Positions 42,431 to 54,983 of a DNA stretch of 64,000 nucleotides are shown piece by piece. A program made the position numbers and the translations under genes. Each line of letters opens with the position of its first letter. Positions within the stretch are counted from its first letter, which is position 1. Source of the stretch: Halichoerus grypus (taxonomy: Eukaryota; Chordata; Mammalia; Carnivora; Phocidae); contig NC_135723.1 of the NCBI RefSeq assembly GCF_964656455.1, positions 100,827,283-100,891,282 of the forward strand, given 5' to 3'. A model generated the notes under the pieces. It ran no database searches, was not told the origin of the DNA, and saw only the letters and a list, made by a program, of their open reading frames with translations.

Positions 42431-43294
42431 GCCGGTGTTGAGTGGAAAGGGATGGATATGGGAGAGCCTGAACCAGCAAGAATGTTTATGATGTTTTTAC
42501 AATGAATGTAAAAATCAAGCAAGCTACTCTGAGAAGTATTGCAGAGATTAAAAAAAAAGAGTTTGGGCTTGATATTTCAGTGGATCAGGAAATAAATAGA
42601 AGACACTAGGATATCGGGGAAATTGACAGGATGAGCCTATTTGAGGTAAGAAGAAAGGAGAAATGCTGGGGTAAACCAGCAAAATTTCCGATGTTGATTG
42701 GCCGTCTAAGAAGTACCCTTGGTAGGTAACTAGGGTCGCGATGATTATGTGAGTGGAGCGGGCGGTGTGTGCCGTGTTGGGTGAGAATGACAGGGCCTGG
42801 ATTCATCAGTTCTGCTTCCCAAACTCCAGTCAGGTGCCATTTCATCATATTTCCATGCAACCTGTACAATTATTCAAAATTGACTTTAAAAAAATTAGTC
42901 TTTAGGCAACAATTCCAGGAAATTGTAGGTATGGATGTTCTAGATATATTTTTTTCCAGATACACAAATATGTAGCTATTAAAATGTTCTTCCTTATATC
43001 ACCTAAAATCATCTTGCATACCCTAGGGGTATTCATCCTACACTTTGGGAAAACTGCTCTAGGAGAATGAGAGAAGTCAGCACCGAGAGCCAGAACTCCA
43101 GGGTTGGCATCCACACGGGCAAAGGGGGATACTTTCAATGAGAAGACAGGGTCCTCTCAAGGAAGCAAGAAGAGAAGTCAAGAGACAGAAAGAGAAGAGA
43201 CACATTTGACAAGAAGCAGCTCCTTGTCACTCAGCACGAGCACATCTACTACAAGTGGAATATGAGAAACCAGCCTGTAAGAAACCAAGCCTAA

Positions 43295-43640
43295 ACCAGT
43301 GGTTCAAAAGCTGCAGAGTGTGACCCACTCATGGGTAATGGAAGTAGTTTAATGGGTCAGGAGTGGCGTGGTTTAAAATGAAATATCATTGGGACACCTG
43401 GGTGGCTTGGTTAAGCGTCTGCCTCCGGCTCAGGTCATGATCCCAGGGTCCTGGGATCGAGCCCCGCATCGGGCTCCCTGCTCAGCGGGAAGCCTGCTTC
43501 TCCCTCTGCCTACCACTCCCCCTGCTTGTGTTTGTGCTCTCTCTCTCTGACAAATAAATAAATAAAATCTTAAAAAAATGAAATATCATAGACATATCAA
43601 TTTGCATTGAGGGGGATCATTGTTTCAAGAAAGCTGTCTT
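43295..43640 (+). repeat. hAT-like DNA transposon fragment split by a SINE
   Basis: 'Ccagtggttcaaaagctgca ... gtgacccactcatgggtaat' followed, after the SINE, by 'aatatcatagacatatcaat' resembles a mammalian hAT MER element. Confidence 0.45.
43390..43574 (+). repeat. Can-SINE with target duplication
   Basis: Forward copy; AAAATGAAATATCAT repeats at 43375-43389 and 43575-43589. Confidence 0.93.
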
Positions 43641-44014
43641 AGTTATATGTACATGTGTGTGAGTCGTGGATCAAGATTTTTTCTTACTGTAGTTTTTAGT
43701 CATAAAGTGGATAATAAAGGAAGATGGTGTATAACTCCTGAAGAACCCTGGGTTGGAAGATTTAGTCATACGTGTGGGACATGAGTCACAGGAAGTGTTG
43801 TTTGTCACTAAACATCATCGAGTTTCCCTTCAACACAGAGTAGCTGGTGTCTATAAGGACTAAGTTCGGCCTGAGGGAAAAATGATTTCAACTCATTCAT
43901 TTTTTAAGGCACAATAGAGTGAAAAATGAATCTGGACCAAACTCTTCAGACATGTCAGTTGGCACTTTTTAAAGGTATATTCAGGTATATAGTCTACATA
44001 TCTGGGAGAAAGCC

Positions 44015-44053
44015 TGTGCACACGCGTGCACATGCACACACACACACACACAA
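44015..44053. repeat. CA simple repeat
   Basis: CACACG/CACATG units pass into pure CA. Confidence 0.8.
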
Positions 44054-44344
44054 ATATGGGAGTGGCAAAGAATAAAGGCGACTTAGCATTTCTCCTTTCA
44101 TCAAACATGAATAATTTTAAAGGAAAATGGTAATGGCTTATTATTTTCGTGCTGAAACGTGGGTGGTTAAGAACCCTTTCCCTCCAGGGAGTGGCTTGCG
44201 TGTTAAGATTAGGTCCAAATGGGGGACAAGGTTATGGTCCTAAATCCTATGCAACTCCTCAGTCCCTGTCTCTGTCCGTGGAATTCTGAGAGATGTACGG
44301 GTCGCAGGAACACCTTGCAACAGCAGCGAAACACCTCTGAGTTA

Positions 44345-44480
44345 TACTGGTGGTTCTCAAAGCATGGTCAGAGGACTCCTGGGGGTCCCTGCAACCTTTC
44401 CAGGGAGTCTAGGTCAAAACGTCTCATGAGAACACGAAGGCGATATCTGGTGTTTCCCCACCACTGCCCGTGCCCCATCG
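44345..44480 (+). repeat. hAT-type MER fragment
   Basis: 'Tggtggttctcaaagcatgg' with 'gggggtccctgcaacctttc' matches the 5' end of a non-autonomous hAT element. Confidence 0.5.
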
Positions 44481-44619
44481 AAGTCTGCGCCCTGGAAAAC
44501 TCCACAACCTCATCTCACACCGAGCTGGTGGCAAATAACACTAACCTTCCACTGCGCGGGAAATAAGCCAGTTTCACTTAAGAGCATCCTTGAGGGTGCA
44601 GTAAAATTTATTCATTTTA

Positions 44620-44807
44620 GGGGCGCCTGGGTGGCTCAGTCAGTTAAGGGTCCCACTCTTGATTTCAGCTCGGGTCATGATCTCAGGGTGGTGAGATCGA
44701 GCCCTGCGCCGGGCTCTGTGCTGGGCATGGAGCCTGCTTCAGATTCTCTCTCTCCCTCTCCCTGTGCCCCTCCCCACCCCACCTCTCTCCCTCTCTTAAA
44801 AAATTTT
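44620..44807 (+). repeat. Can-SINE with target duplication
   Basis: Forward copy; TTATTCATTTTA repeats at 44608-44619 and 44808-44819. Confidence 0.92.
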
Positions 44808-44990
44808 TTATTCATTTTATTAAATCTCAACCCTTTAATACGTGTCATTTTAATATTCTGTGTGAAAAAACAAGAAGTACACATAAAATACTTGTGTTTC
44901 AAGCTGCAATACGATGGTATTCTTGAAGAAAAACATGCGTGTGGTTGAGCTGCCTTTTAAATGAGACATTGAAAAACCAACAAACTGTAG

Positions 44991-45110
<120 letters not shown>

Positions 45111-45514
45111 TAGAATTTTGGAAAAGCTGGGTCTGTCATAATGAGCTTGACAGCTTCCCAATACTTAGAGACTTCTCGGAAGGAGATGGGTGGTGTTATT
45201 AATAAAGGTGATTTTGCTTTTTGAATACTGTGTAATGAAATGGGTCGACATTTGGAAGATCTGCATTAGTCAGTGACCCAGTATTTTCCAAATGACCAAT
45301 GCATGATATTACAAAATCATGCATGGGGTAAAGATCCACTCACAGTGCAGGAGAGATGGGTAGATTTTAATGTAATAGAATAGATTCTGTTATGTAGGCT
45401 GTGAAGATTTATTAATATGGCTTCAGATTCCACATTGCAACTAATGTTATAAGAAACTACTACTTGTCCAGAAGACTATCCACAATTTTCTAAGAGGCTA
45501 TTAAAATACTCCTC

Positions 45515-45702
45515 GCTTGGGGCACGTAGGTGGCTCAGTCAGTTGGGCATCTGCCTTCGGCTCGAGTCATGATCCTGGAGTCCTGGGATTGAGCCCCGTG
45601 TCGGGCTCCCTGCTCAGGGTGGAGTCTGCTTCTCCCTCTGCCCCTCACCCCGCTGGTGCTCTCTCTCTCTCTCAAATAAATAAATAAAAATTATTAAAAA
45701 AA
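45515..45702 (+). repeat. Can-SINE with target duplication
   Basis: Forward copy; TAAAATACTCCTC repeats at 45502-45514 and 45703-45715. Confidence 0.92.
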
Positions 45703-45982
45703 TAAAATACTCCTCCCTTTTCCAACCATATATCTGTTTGAGGCTGAAATTTCTTCTCATACTTCATCCCAAACAACATATATATGGCAACAGAATGAAT
45801 GCAGAAGTAGACAGGAGAGTCCCACTGTCCTTTCACCCAGGTCTTGACAAGATTTGCCATCATGCAAAGCAATGCCTCTCTTCCAACTGTTTTGAATAAA
45901 AATATGTCTATGGTAATATGTCGTGAGTTTATTATTGATCTTTTAGATAAACATATTTTCAAATTGCTCAGTTTTAATTTTT

Positions 45983-46155
45983 TTTCAAAGACTTTATTTG
46001 AGACAGAGAGAGTGAGAGAGTGCAAGCAGAGGGGAGGGGCAGAGGAAGAGGGAGAAGCAAGCGCCCCGCCAAGCAGGGAACCCGATGTGGGACTCGATCC
46101 CAGGACCCCAGGATCATAACCTGAGCCGAAGGCAGACCTGAGCCACCCAGGCACC
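45983..46155 (-). repeat. Can-SINE with 16-bp target duplication, short internal deletion
   Basis: CTCAGTTTTAATTTTT repeats at 45967-45982 and 46156-46171. The head lacks the usual 'cgcttaaccgac' stretch between 'ggcaga' and 'ctgagccacc'. Confidence 0.92.
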
Positions 46156-47632
46156 CTCAGTTTTAATTTTTAATATGGTAACTGTCAATTGATGAGATCC
46201 ACACAAATAAAAGCCCAATGGGTCCTCACTAATCATGAATGGAAAAGGGTCCTGACACCCAATACATCTGAGAACAGCAGACTGACTGCACGACAGCCCA
46301 ACCTAACTCAGAAATAACTCCTGCACTCATAAAAATTAAAGGAAATACCCGTTTCATCCTCTTCTCCGGAGTTGAAGGCCTTAGATTGTGTTAGGTAGGC
46401 ATTTCTTTCTATTTTTATTGAGAGAGTCACTTTGATTATTGAAAGGGAAACTCTTAATCATCACCGTAGCGCCCAGCACAGCTACCATCCAAATTCACAG
46501 CACCTTTTATGAACCAATGAGTCCCGTCCTTTTTATCCCACTCACATAACGCATCATTTTTTTCAAACTCCTATGAAGTTTGCTTGTTGGAAAAAAAAAA
46601 AAAAGACATTAGCTTCTTGCCTAAATGCTTTTCATTGTACGTATTTTCCAGGGCGAGGCATTTTCAGCTACTGTGGTGTTGACCCCGCTTCCTGTGCAGA
46701 AGGTCAAGGTGACCGCTCAGCCGCACCCCCACCACTCCCGCCCCCACCGTCCACACGCAGTTACCTGCCTTTTGTGTTGTGTCAACATTCAAGGCTTAAC
46801 ATTGTCATGACTCTGCGAATCTTGTGCACCGCAGTCAAGCTGCATCCTGTGCTATGATCCACCTTCCTTTCTGTCCAATTTAATGCTTTCTGGGAGTTAA
46901 ATTTTCAATGTGTCTATCACGAAATCATCCCCAAACTCGGCCAAAGCCAAAACTCTTCTCTCAATGTGATCAGATACATAAGGTGATCTGCGGGTTTTGT
47001 TCTTTGCTTGGAGACGCTGTCCCAGGCTCTCTAGGCCTGAGAGGCCATCCAGACCCGCCATGTGGTGGCCTCTCCCTCCCCCATCAGTCTGGGCATCTTT
47101 CCTAATGCCCGGGTCTTAATTTCTGCCCTTATCGTGAGGGACCAGATGCTCCAGGAACTTCCCCAGGAAAGGTACATGGGGGTGATTTATTTGAGACCTT
47201 GCATGTCTGAGAATGGCTCTCAATTTCACATCCTGCCAAAGCCCCAACTTTGAAATCATCTGCCCTCCATTTTGAAAGCCTGCCCCGTTCGTGGCCTTTT
47301 AGCTTCTGCTGTTCTGAAGTCTGACTCCGTTCTGATTTCCAGTCTCTCCCTCCTTTTAAGTAAACTCTGTTTCCGCCTCCTCTCTGGAAGCTTTAACTCA
47401 TTTCTTTAGCCCTGCTGGTTTGAAATTTCACGATGCTGTGTCTTGGTGTAGGTCTTTTTTCTTTTTCCTGTTTTTTTCCCCCCTTTCTTTTTGTTTTGTG
47501 CTGGGCATCAGTCTGGGAACTCATGCCCTTCACTTGCTCTCCTGATTCTTCTCCTGTCTTCCTTGTTCTTCCTCTCTGGACTCGTAGGATCAAGAGGCTG
47601 AGCCTCCTGGACTGATGCCCACATGCCCTCCC

Positions 47633-47711
47633 ATTCTTCCTTCCTCCCTCCCGCCTTCCTTCCTACTTAGCTTCCTTCCTTCCTCCTTCCTTCTTCCTTT
47701 CTTCCTTCTTT
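47633..47711. repeat. TTCC-type microsatellite
   Basis: Interrupted tetranucleotide TTCC/CTTC units, pyrimidine-rich on the plus strand. Confidence 0.85.
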
Positions 47712-47774
47712 AAATCAATTTCTGTCTTTGCCTTTTGGGTTTACTTTCCAGGAGATATGCTCAATTTTATCTTC

Positions 47775-47965
47775 TTTTATTTTTTAAAAGATTTTATGTA
47801 TTTATTCGACGGAGAGAGAAAAAGTGCACAAGTAGGGGGAGGGGCAGAGGGAGAGGCAGACTCCCCACTGAGCAGGGAGCCGGATGTGGGGCTTGATCCC
47901 AGGACCCTTGGATCATGACCTGAGATGAAGGCAGACACTTAACTGACTGAGTCACCCAGGTGCCC
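47775..47965 (-). repeat. Can-SINE with 15-bp target duplication
   Basis: CTCAATTTTATCTTC repeats at 47760-47774 and 47966-47980. Confidence 0.93.
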
Positions 47966-48709
47966 CTCAATTTTATCTTCCAGTGCATGTGTGTATAGAT
48001 ATATATGTGTATTTGGTTGCATAGTTTTACTTTCCCAGAACTCTTGGTCTTGGAATACCCCTTTTCAATCTTTAGAGCCTCCTGCTCTTACGTCATGGCT
48101 GCAGTATCCTTTGCTCCCTTTTTTGCTTTTTCAGACTTTCTTTTTTTCTGTTTGCATTTGTCTCTGTCTTTCATAATAGTTTCCTCAAATGCCTGGTTTT
48201 CTTTGGCTGCATATTTAATAGGAAGACCCTAAGAAGCTAGAGCAGAAATTAGGGCAGAAATTAGGAGGTCTGTACGTGCGGATGGGAGTCAGAGACGGGT
48301 GGGCTTCTCCATAGTGAAATGGAAGTGGCAAGCTGAAAGTTTCAGGGTCTGCAGATCTTTTCTCTAAAGAGAAATCCTCCTTCTCTGCGTGGCTGGGTGC
48401 ACATGAGAAAAACCCTGCTGCCAACATTCTGGAAGCCAAGCAGGGATGCAGGAGGGCCCATTAGTCCACCTAGAGGCTTTTACTTAATCTCTTTTTGGAA
48501 CCCATCTTCCATGAGCAAGTACTCTTCTTGTGAGGGCAAGTATCTGGGATTTCTGTATATTAACTTTCAAACAAACTGGCAGCCTCATCTTCAGAGATAA
48601 CCAGTGCCTTCGAGCCAGAGTCCCCACGCTCCCATTTCATTTGAAAGTGAGTTTTTCAAGAAGAGCAATAATTAAAAATAGAGGCATTCATCAAAAGAAG
48701 CCTTTAAAT

Positions 48710-48909
48710 GGGGCGCCTGGGTGGCTCAGTCGTTAAGCGTCTGCCTTCAGCTCAGGTCATGGTCCCAGGGTCCTGGGATCGAGCCCCGCATCGGGCTCCC
48801 TGCTCCACGGGAAGCCTGCTTCTCCCTCTCCCACTCCCCCTGCTTGTGTTCCCTCTCTTGCTGTGTCTCTCTCTGTCAAATAAATAAATAAAATCTTAAA
48901 AAAAAAAAA
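48710..48909 (+). repeat. Can-SINE with 17-bp target duplication, near-consensus
   Basis: AAAAGAAGCCTTTAAAT repeats at 48693-48709 and 48910-48926. It is little diverged, so it is a relatively young copy. Confidence 0.94.
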
Positions 48910-49271
48910 AAAAGAAGCCTTTAAATATAGCAATGAAGTCTTTATGGAAGCAAAAGAAAGCCAATAAAGCAATGTTGACAAGATCACAAAAGCCACACAG
49001 TGTGGCTATAAATATCACTCCAAAGCTTCTTGAGGTTACCTGCTTGTTTATCGAAGGCCTTAGCCGGCACCTTTTTATTGTTTGGCTTTTAAAATCTGTG
49101 GCTTAGTCTCAGTATTCTCTGCAGTTTTAGACTCTCCTGAAAAGAATGCAACTTGAAAATTCGCACTGTATTCCTGGAGTGGCCCTAAATAGTGTTAAGG
49201 GTTGTTTTTTTGTTTTTGTTTTTTTTAAACAATCAATTACAAGATTTATTTTTAAAAAGCTTAACATGATC

Positions 49272-49458
49272 AGGGCGCCTGGGTGGCTCAGTTGGTTGGG
49301 CGTCTGACTCTTGGTTTCGGCTCAGGTCATGATCTCATGGGTTATGGGATCGAGCCCCGTGTCTGGCTCCTCGCTCAGCAGGGAATCTGCTTGAAAGATT
49401 CTCTGCCTCTGTCCCTCCCACCCCCCAAGTAAATAAATAAATCTTAAAAAAAAAAAAA
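49272..49458 (+). repeat. Can-SINE with near-perfect target duplication
   Basis: Forward copy. AAAAAGCTTAACATGATC on the left and AAAAAGCTTCATGATC on the right differ by a 2-nt gap. Confidence 0.9.
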
Positions 49459-50354
49459 AAAAAGCTTCATGATCCTTAGCAACTCGAGACCTCCCTCCCC
49501 TCTCCCTCCTGGAACCGACACCAGCAACTGGTCACAGTGTCTGGGTGTCTGCTGTTGGGTTGGTAGTGAGGGCTCTTTGCAAACGAGGCGACATAGGCTC
49601 GGGAGCGGCCAGGAGAACAGGGCGGCAAGGAGGCTCAGGAGGCGTGCAGCAGTTTAGATTTCCAAAGCAGAACAATTATTCAGAGTAGAAGGAAGAGCGA
49701 TCCACTTGAGGTATCTGGAGTGTGAAGAGGCAGGTTGCTGAGACTTGCCATTTTTCCCCCAAACTTCGTCCTTGGTCTGACATCTGCGAGCGTGCCTGAG
49801 GCAGGAGATGCAGACAAGCAGGGGAGGAGGAGGAGGAGAAGCATCCAGAAGCTCCAGGTCTGGTCCTGCTATTGTGAATTCACTCGTGAAAATGAAATTA
49901 TTCCCAAATTTCACCTGAGGAGAGTCACCCGAATTATCAGTATTACTTAGAAAATAGGTGAACCAGTAATTATATTTTTATTCTTCTCCTTCTGTGTAGT
50001 TTCCATGGGCATTCATAAGAACAGCAACAGTCTTATACTTGTAAAGGGGCCAAAGTAAGAGAAATTAGAGTGCTGGTCTCCGGGCAGCCTTGTGCCACTG
50101 TTTGGGAGGCACCAGGCCCAAGAGCACGCCGCCAGGCATCACTCTCCCCGGGTTCTTCTTTAAAAGGACACATTAGAGCCTAGCTGATGCCTCCTTGGGG
50201 TCATGAGCCGTTGTCAGTGACCTCTCCCACAGCTGCACCCAAACCATCATCACCTTGAACAGAGTGTGTGCAAAGTAGCTCTCTGGAGGAGAAATCCACA
50301 GGCATCATAGCAAGGCGGCCCCTCTTGGACTAGAACTTACTCTCTGAGAGGCAG

Positions 50355-50730
50355 GTCAGCATGGGTAAGGAGTGCAGGCTCTGGAGCAGACCACCTGGGC
50401 CTAATCCTGGTTCTCTCACGCGAACGTGCTATGGATCCCTAGCACCGGCTGCCCCACTTGCCAGGCCTAGAGCAAAATGAAAACACGGGCCCCTTGCTCA
50501 AAAATGAAGAATTTCAAGATGACAATAGATAGAGCTTTAAAGCAGGAAGGGGCCCTCGTAAGCACAGGGCAACTGCATAGGCCACATGCCCACGGAGCTG
50601 ACTGTGCCTCGGTGTCCCCATCTGTACGACAGTGGTCCCACAGGACCTACCTTGTGGGGCCGTGAGGGATATGTGAGTTAACTAACATAAAGCACTTACA
50701 CCAGCATTAGCCAGAGCTCAAGACATTACC
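50355..50730 (+). repeat. MIR-type element in two pieces around another old repeat
   Basis: 50360-50430 has 'gagtgcaggctctggagcag' and 'cctggttctctcacg' while 50600-50720 has 'cctcggtgtccccatctgta' and 'acataaagcacttacacc', both halves of MIR. The intervening 'cctagagcaaaatgaaaaca ... gaatttcaagatgac' belongs to a different unnamed repeat. Confidence 0.5.
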
Positions 50731-51324
50731 ATCATACGCCCACATAGCCTCAACTTCAAGTCACACCATCTCGAACATACTGTCCAAATTTGGCGAAAAT
50801 CCAGCCAGCTAGTTCTGATTATGGTGACAGACAAATCCAGTTTTATAACTCTGATTAACAACAATATGGCCAAGGGTGATATGCTTTTTAAATCCTGGGA
50901 TTTTATCAGTGGATAAACTCTGATGACTGAAGACTCAGTCTCATCCAAAAGCCCGAGTAGCACCATATTGGGCTTCACTTTTGAGGATAAGCTAAAAAAA
51001 ATGTTAAGCACATCCTTATGTATCACGGACACGGAGAAATACACGCATTGTCTGATGAGTCAAGAAAAACTGGAAATAACTAAAAGTTTAAAACAGATGA
51101 CAGTACCAGATACGCCTCCCGACCGTGCAAAAAACCACAGCTTAGTTCACAGGCAAGGATCTCAGTCCAGCAATATACTCGGCCAAGCATAAATCTTTGA
51201 AAGCTGGGATCCATGACTAAGGATCTGAGGAAGGGGACGCCATGTCTTGGAGAGCACGTGTGAATCAAGCCAGCATCAGCCTTCTCTTTCATTATAGTTT
51301 CCTGCCTTAGGAAGGGGAGGTGAC

Positions 51325-51441
51325 TTGGGGCACCTGGCTGGCTCAGTGGGTAGAGCAGGAGACTCTTGATCTCAGGGTCATGAGTTCAAGCCCCATGTTG
51401 GGTGTGGAGCCTACTTAAAAAAAAGAAAACAAAGATAAAAA
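51325..51441 (+). repeat. Short tRNA-Lys-type Can-SINE with target duplication
   Basis: The head 'ggctcagtgggtagagcagg' and 'ggttcaagcccca'-like B box (here gagttcaagcccca) are tRNA-Lys-like. AGGAAGGGGAGGTGAC repeats at 51309-51324 and 51442-51457. Confidence 0.9.
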
Positions 51442-51689
51442 AGGAAGGGGAGGTGACCTGGTTGCATCGGGTGAGTGTTTTAATGCAAGTAACATCACAG
51501 AATTCAGAAGCCAAGTATGGGCAAAAATCTCAAAAGGGTATTATTCATCAGGCGTTACTTCTTTCAGGTAAGACTTCTAAGACGGATGTCAAAGTCGAAA
51601 CAGGTGCCCAAAGCATAGAAAAAAATGAAGAAAGCAAGTTGTGTGGATGGGAATAAGGTGTATTTGACCTCAAAGCTCATGCCCTTCGT

Positions 51690-52050
51690 AAGGCCTGCAG
51701 CGGTCCCGGTTGCAAGTCCCGGCTCTGCCACACGCTGGCTGGGGGTCCAGCACATCCTTCTCCGAGGCGCGTGCCAATGTGGGGTTCTCCCCTCTGGCTG
51801 GTTGCCAATGAATGCTGCTCTTAGTGTGGGGACTGCTGTTCGGTACTGGGTCTCAAAGGTAGGTGTACGTGTGCACCATGTCTCTACTAGTTATGAGTGG
51901 CAAAGTCTCGAGCAGATTACTTAATTTTTCTACATCTTGATTCTTAACCTGCACAATAGAGATGAAAACGCCTCCTTTGCAGAGCTAGCAGAGATCTGGC
52001 CGGGATAGCGTATGCCTGGCTCCTAACAGGCATCCACAAGTGGGTTTTGA
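51690..52050 (+). repeat. MIR element, in two diverged pieces
   Basis: The pieces 'agtcccggctctgccacacg' and 'ttacttaatttttctacatc', 'cctgcacaatagagatgaaa' follow MIR order. Confidence 0.55.
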
Positions 52051-52312
52051 CTGCACCCCTAATTTCATAATCTGCAAACCAGGCAGGAGAGAGTGACTGT
52101 ATTGTGTTGTGAGGATGGGAAGTCAAAGAACTTGCACTGGGTGTAAGAAATCAATGCGCCGAATGCTTATTGTTTTAAAGAAGGAATAATAAACGATATT
52201 ATATTCAAAGAACGGTGGGTAAATTTGTTCCACAGATCCCAGAGCACCTATTGTCATCCTATGCGTTCTCCAAATCCACTGAAGATCATTTTAAGACTGA
52301 AAAATGACACTT

Positions 52313-52520
52313 AAAAAAAAAAAAGATTTTATTTATTTATTTGTCAGAGACAGAGAGAGAAAGAAAGAGAGAGAACACAAGCAGGGGGAGCAGCAGAGGG
52401 AGAGGGAGAAGCAGGCTACCTCCTGAGCAGGGTGCCCGACACGGGGCTCGATCCCAGGACTGTGGAATCATGACCTGAGCTGAAGGCAGACGCTTAACCA
52501 ACTGAGCTACCCAAGTGTCC
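52313..52520 (-). repeat. Can-SINE with near-perfect target duplication
   Basis: Left CTGAAAAATGACACTT (52297-52312) and right CTGAAAACGACACTT (52521-52535) flank a reverse-oriented copy. Confidence 0.92.
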
Positions 52521-53644
52521 CTGAAAACGACACTTCATAAATTATTTGCCACCAAATGCGCCTTATCTAATTGAATACTGGGCTAAGAACACATGCAGAA
52601 ACACTATGAAACAGGATTATCCCAAACCCACAAATGAGGAACATGTTATAAGATGATTTTAACTAACCTACAATGAGTATCACGAAGCATCTAGAACAGT
52701 GTGTTATAATCATTCCACCAAGGTTATTTCTGGTGTAGATGACTAAGGAGCTGGTTTATATTATTTCAACTGCTGTGCATTTGTGTTAAGGACCAAACTG
52801 GAAATAAGGCACAGGATCTGATGGTCTTCTGAGTCAATTCAGAATGTAATTCAAACTGGAGAAGAGAATGAGGTATTACTGATGGTTACAGAATTTCTGG
52901 TGCCATACTGAGGTGCATGAAGATCCTGCTTGATTCTCTAAGCGCTGGGGGAAATCTGGTGACGCAGCAATCAACCACAATCCAAACTAACCTGTTGCAG
53001 TGCTGTTGGAACGGAAATAAAATTTGACCTTATTCTATGCACTTAACTATTCAACGGAATATATTTGTAAATACAACTCGATCTTCTCCCATTTGGTCTC
53101 GGTGGCTTATTTAAAAAACAGTCTCTTTATATTTTTTGTTTTGAATAGACCTTCTTTTATTACTTGTGTTTGTTTTATCTAGGCAACGTATTCCGTGTTC
53201 TACTTCAGTTTCTGCCTCCTAGTTCTCAGAAAAATTAAAAAATGACTTTGCTTTGTTGAGGGGAGTAGGTACACCTCCCTCCATGTAAGTCAGGCCAACG
53301 AACTAAATGCTGGAGATGCTCTAAGTCCTCGGAGCTACAGGCCCTCTATACTTGCTTTTACCATCTTATAAACAGGTAATGGATGAGTTTTTATGTTGAC
53401 TTTATGGCTTTTCCTGTCATATCACACAGATACCTTAACATGAGGGGCCCTTGCCCAGTCGCCGCAGACGCATGCGAACCTAATGCATAAGTCAAATGCA
53501 GTCTACAGTTTATGCCCAGTGGGAAATAGACGTTTTCTTTAATTGCCCATTTGTCAGATTGAGTAAGTGGGTAGGCAGAGCGATAACACAGCCCCATCTA
53601 TGGACACGTGTCCCGAGAGCAGGAAGGATCGCAGACTCTTTCTT

Positions 53645-53728
53645 TTTTTTTTTTAAAGATTTTATTTATTTGACAGAGAGAGACATAGCGAGAGAGGGAA
53701 CACAAGCAGGGGAAGCGGGAGAGTGGCC
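53645..53728 (-). repeat. 5'-truncated Can-SINE with 13-bp target duplication
   Basis: Only the tail and CT-rich part are present; the tRNA-derived head is absent. CAGACTCTTTCTT repeats at 53632-53644 and 53729-53741, so truncation happened at insertion and not by later deletion. Confidence 0.9.
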
Positions 53729-54076
53729 CAGACTCTTTCTTGAACCACTAACACCAGGTCTCTATTTTGAAGAGAAATTCTGTCGTTATTTCAGCATGCA
53801 GTGCTATATACAGCCCCCTGGGGGGGGTACACTAGGGAAAATCCCGAATGAATAAGTATATTTTTTCCACTAGTGGAAAATTATTTCTGCAATCATTCTT
53901 ACATTCTGGAAAAGAATAAACTATATTGATTTTACATCCCAATTCTAGCATCTTCAAATACGGGTAGTGAGCACGTAAATTTGTATTTGGGGATCCTCCC
54001 CCCAAACCAATCCTCAATTGCCAGACATGATAAAAGTGAAAGGCCAGAATCAAGTCCACGAATAAGGACAGATCTT

Positions 54077-54271
54077 TTTTCTTTTTTTTTAAAGATTTTA
54101 TTTATTTGACAGAGAGTGAGAGAGCACAAGCAGGGGGAAGCAGTAGAAGGAGAGGGAGAAGCAGGCTTCCCGCGGAGCAGTGAGCCTGATGCGGGGCTCG
54201 ATCCCAGGACCCCGGGATCATGACCTGAGCCGAAGGCAGACGCTTAACCGACTGAGCCACCCAGGCGCCCC
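54077..54271 (-). repeat. Can-SINE with 13-bp target duplication
   Basis: AAGGACAGATCTT repeats at 54064-54076 and 54272-54284. Confidence 0.93.
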
Positions 54272-54478
54272 AAGGACAGATCTTAAGAATGGGAAAATGT
54301 GTTCCTTTCATTCACCTGCTCATCTGACTCCTCAAAGCGGCAGCTGAGTCCCCAACCGGCAGGCAAACAGCTCTGGAACCCCTGCGGCCTCCCGGTACCC
54401 AAGTGTTGTATACTAGGTTTTTTTTTTTAAAGAATCTGACTGCTAGTGAATAAGTCTCATGAGATTGTACTATCTTTT

Positions 54479-54671
54479 TTTTTTTTTTTTTTTAAGATTT
54501 TATTTATTTGAGAGAGAGAGAGAATGAGAGAGAGCACATGAGAGGGGTTAGGGTCAGAGGGAGAAGCAGACTCCCCGCCGAGCCGGGAGCCCGATGACTC
54601 GATCCAGGGACTCCAGGATCATGACCTGAGCCGAAGGCAGTCGCTTAACCAACTGAGCCACCCAGGTGCCC
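54479..54671 (-). repeat. Can-SINE with target duplication
   Basis: GAGATTGTACTATCTTTT repeats at 54461-54478 and 54672-54689. It shares diagnostic 'ccagggactccaggatcatg' with the 37279 copy and has a short deletion after 'gagcccgatg'. Confidence 0.93.
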
Positions 54672-54737
54672 GAGATTGTACTATCTTTTATCCAAATATC
54701 ACTACGATCTCTGACGGCTTTGGGTATGTTTGTTTGC

Positions 54738-54983
54738 GGGGTTTTTTTTTTTTTTTTTTTGTAACTTTCTTTTTTTCTTTTCTTTTTTAAGATTTTATTT
54801 TATTTACTTATTTGACAGAGAGAGAAAGAGAGAGAGAGCACAAGCAGGGGGAGCAGCAGAGGGAGAGGGAGAAGCAGGCTCCCCGCTGAGCAGAGAGCCC
54901 GATGTGGGACTCGATCCCAGGACCCTGGGATCATGACCTAAGCTGAAGGCAGACGCTTAACGACTGAGCCACCCAGGCGCCCC
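54738..54983 (-). repeat. Can-SINE with long interrupted poly-T
   Basis: Reverse-oriented; flanks GGCTTTGGGTATGTT (54716-54730) and GGCTTCGGGTATGTT (from about 54986) match with one mismatch. The A tail is drawn out as T runs with 'gtaac' inside. Confidence 0.9.

Noticed and set aside
45672..46154. 160-codon minus-strand frame
   Set aside because: Its N-terminal part is translated SINE sequence (same peptide style recurs in other SINEs) and the rest is unique intron.
51325..51400. Possible tRNA-Lys gene
   Set aside because: The tRNA-like head is followed by a SINE tail and flanked by a target duplication, so it is a SINE, not a tRNA gene. The same holds for 38137-38249.
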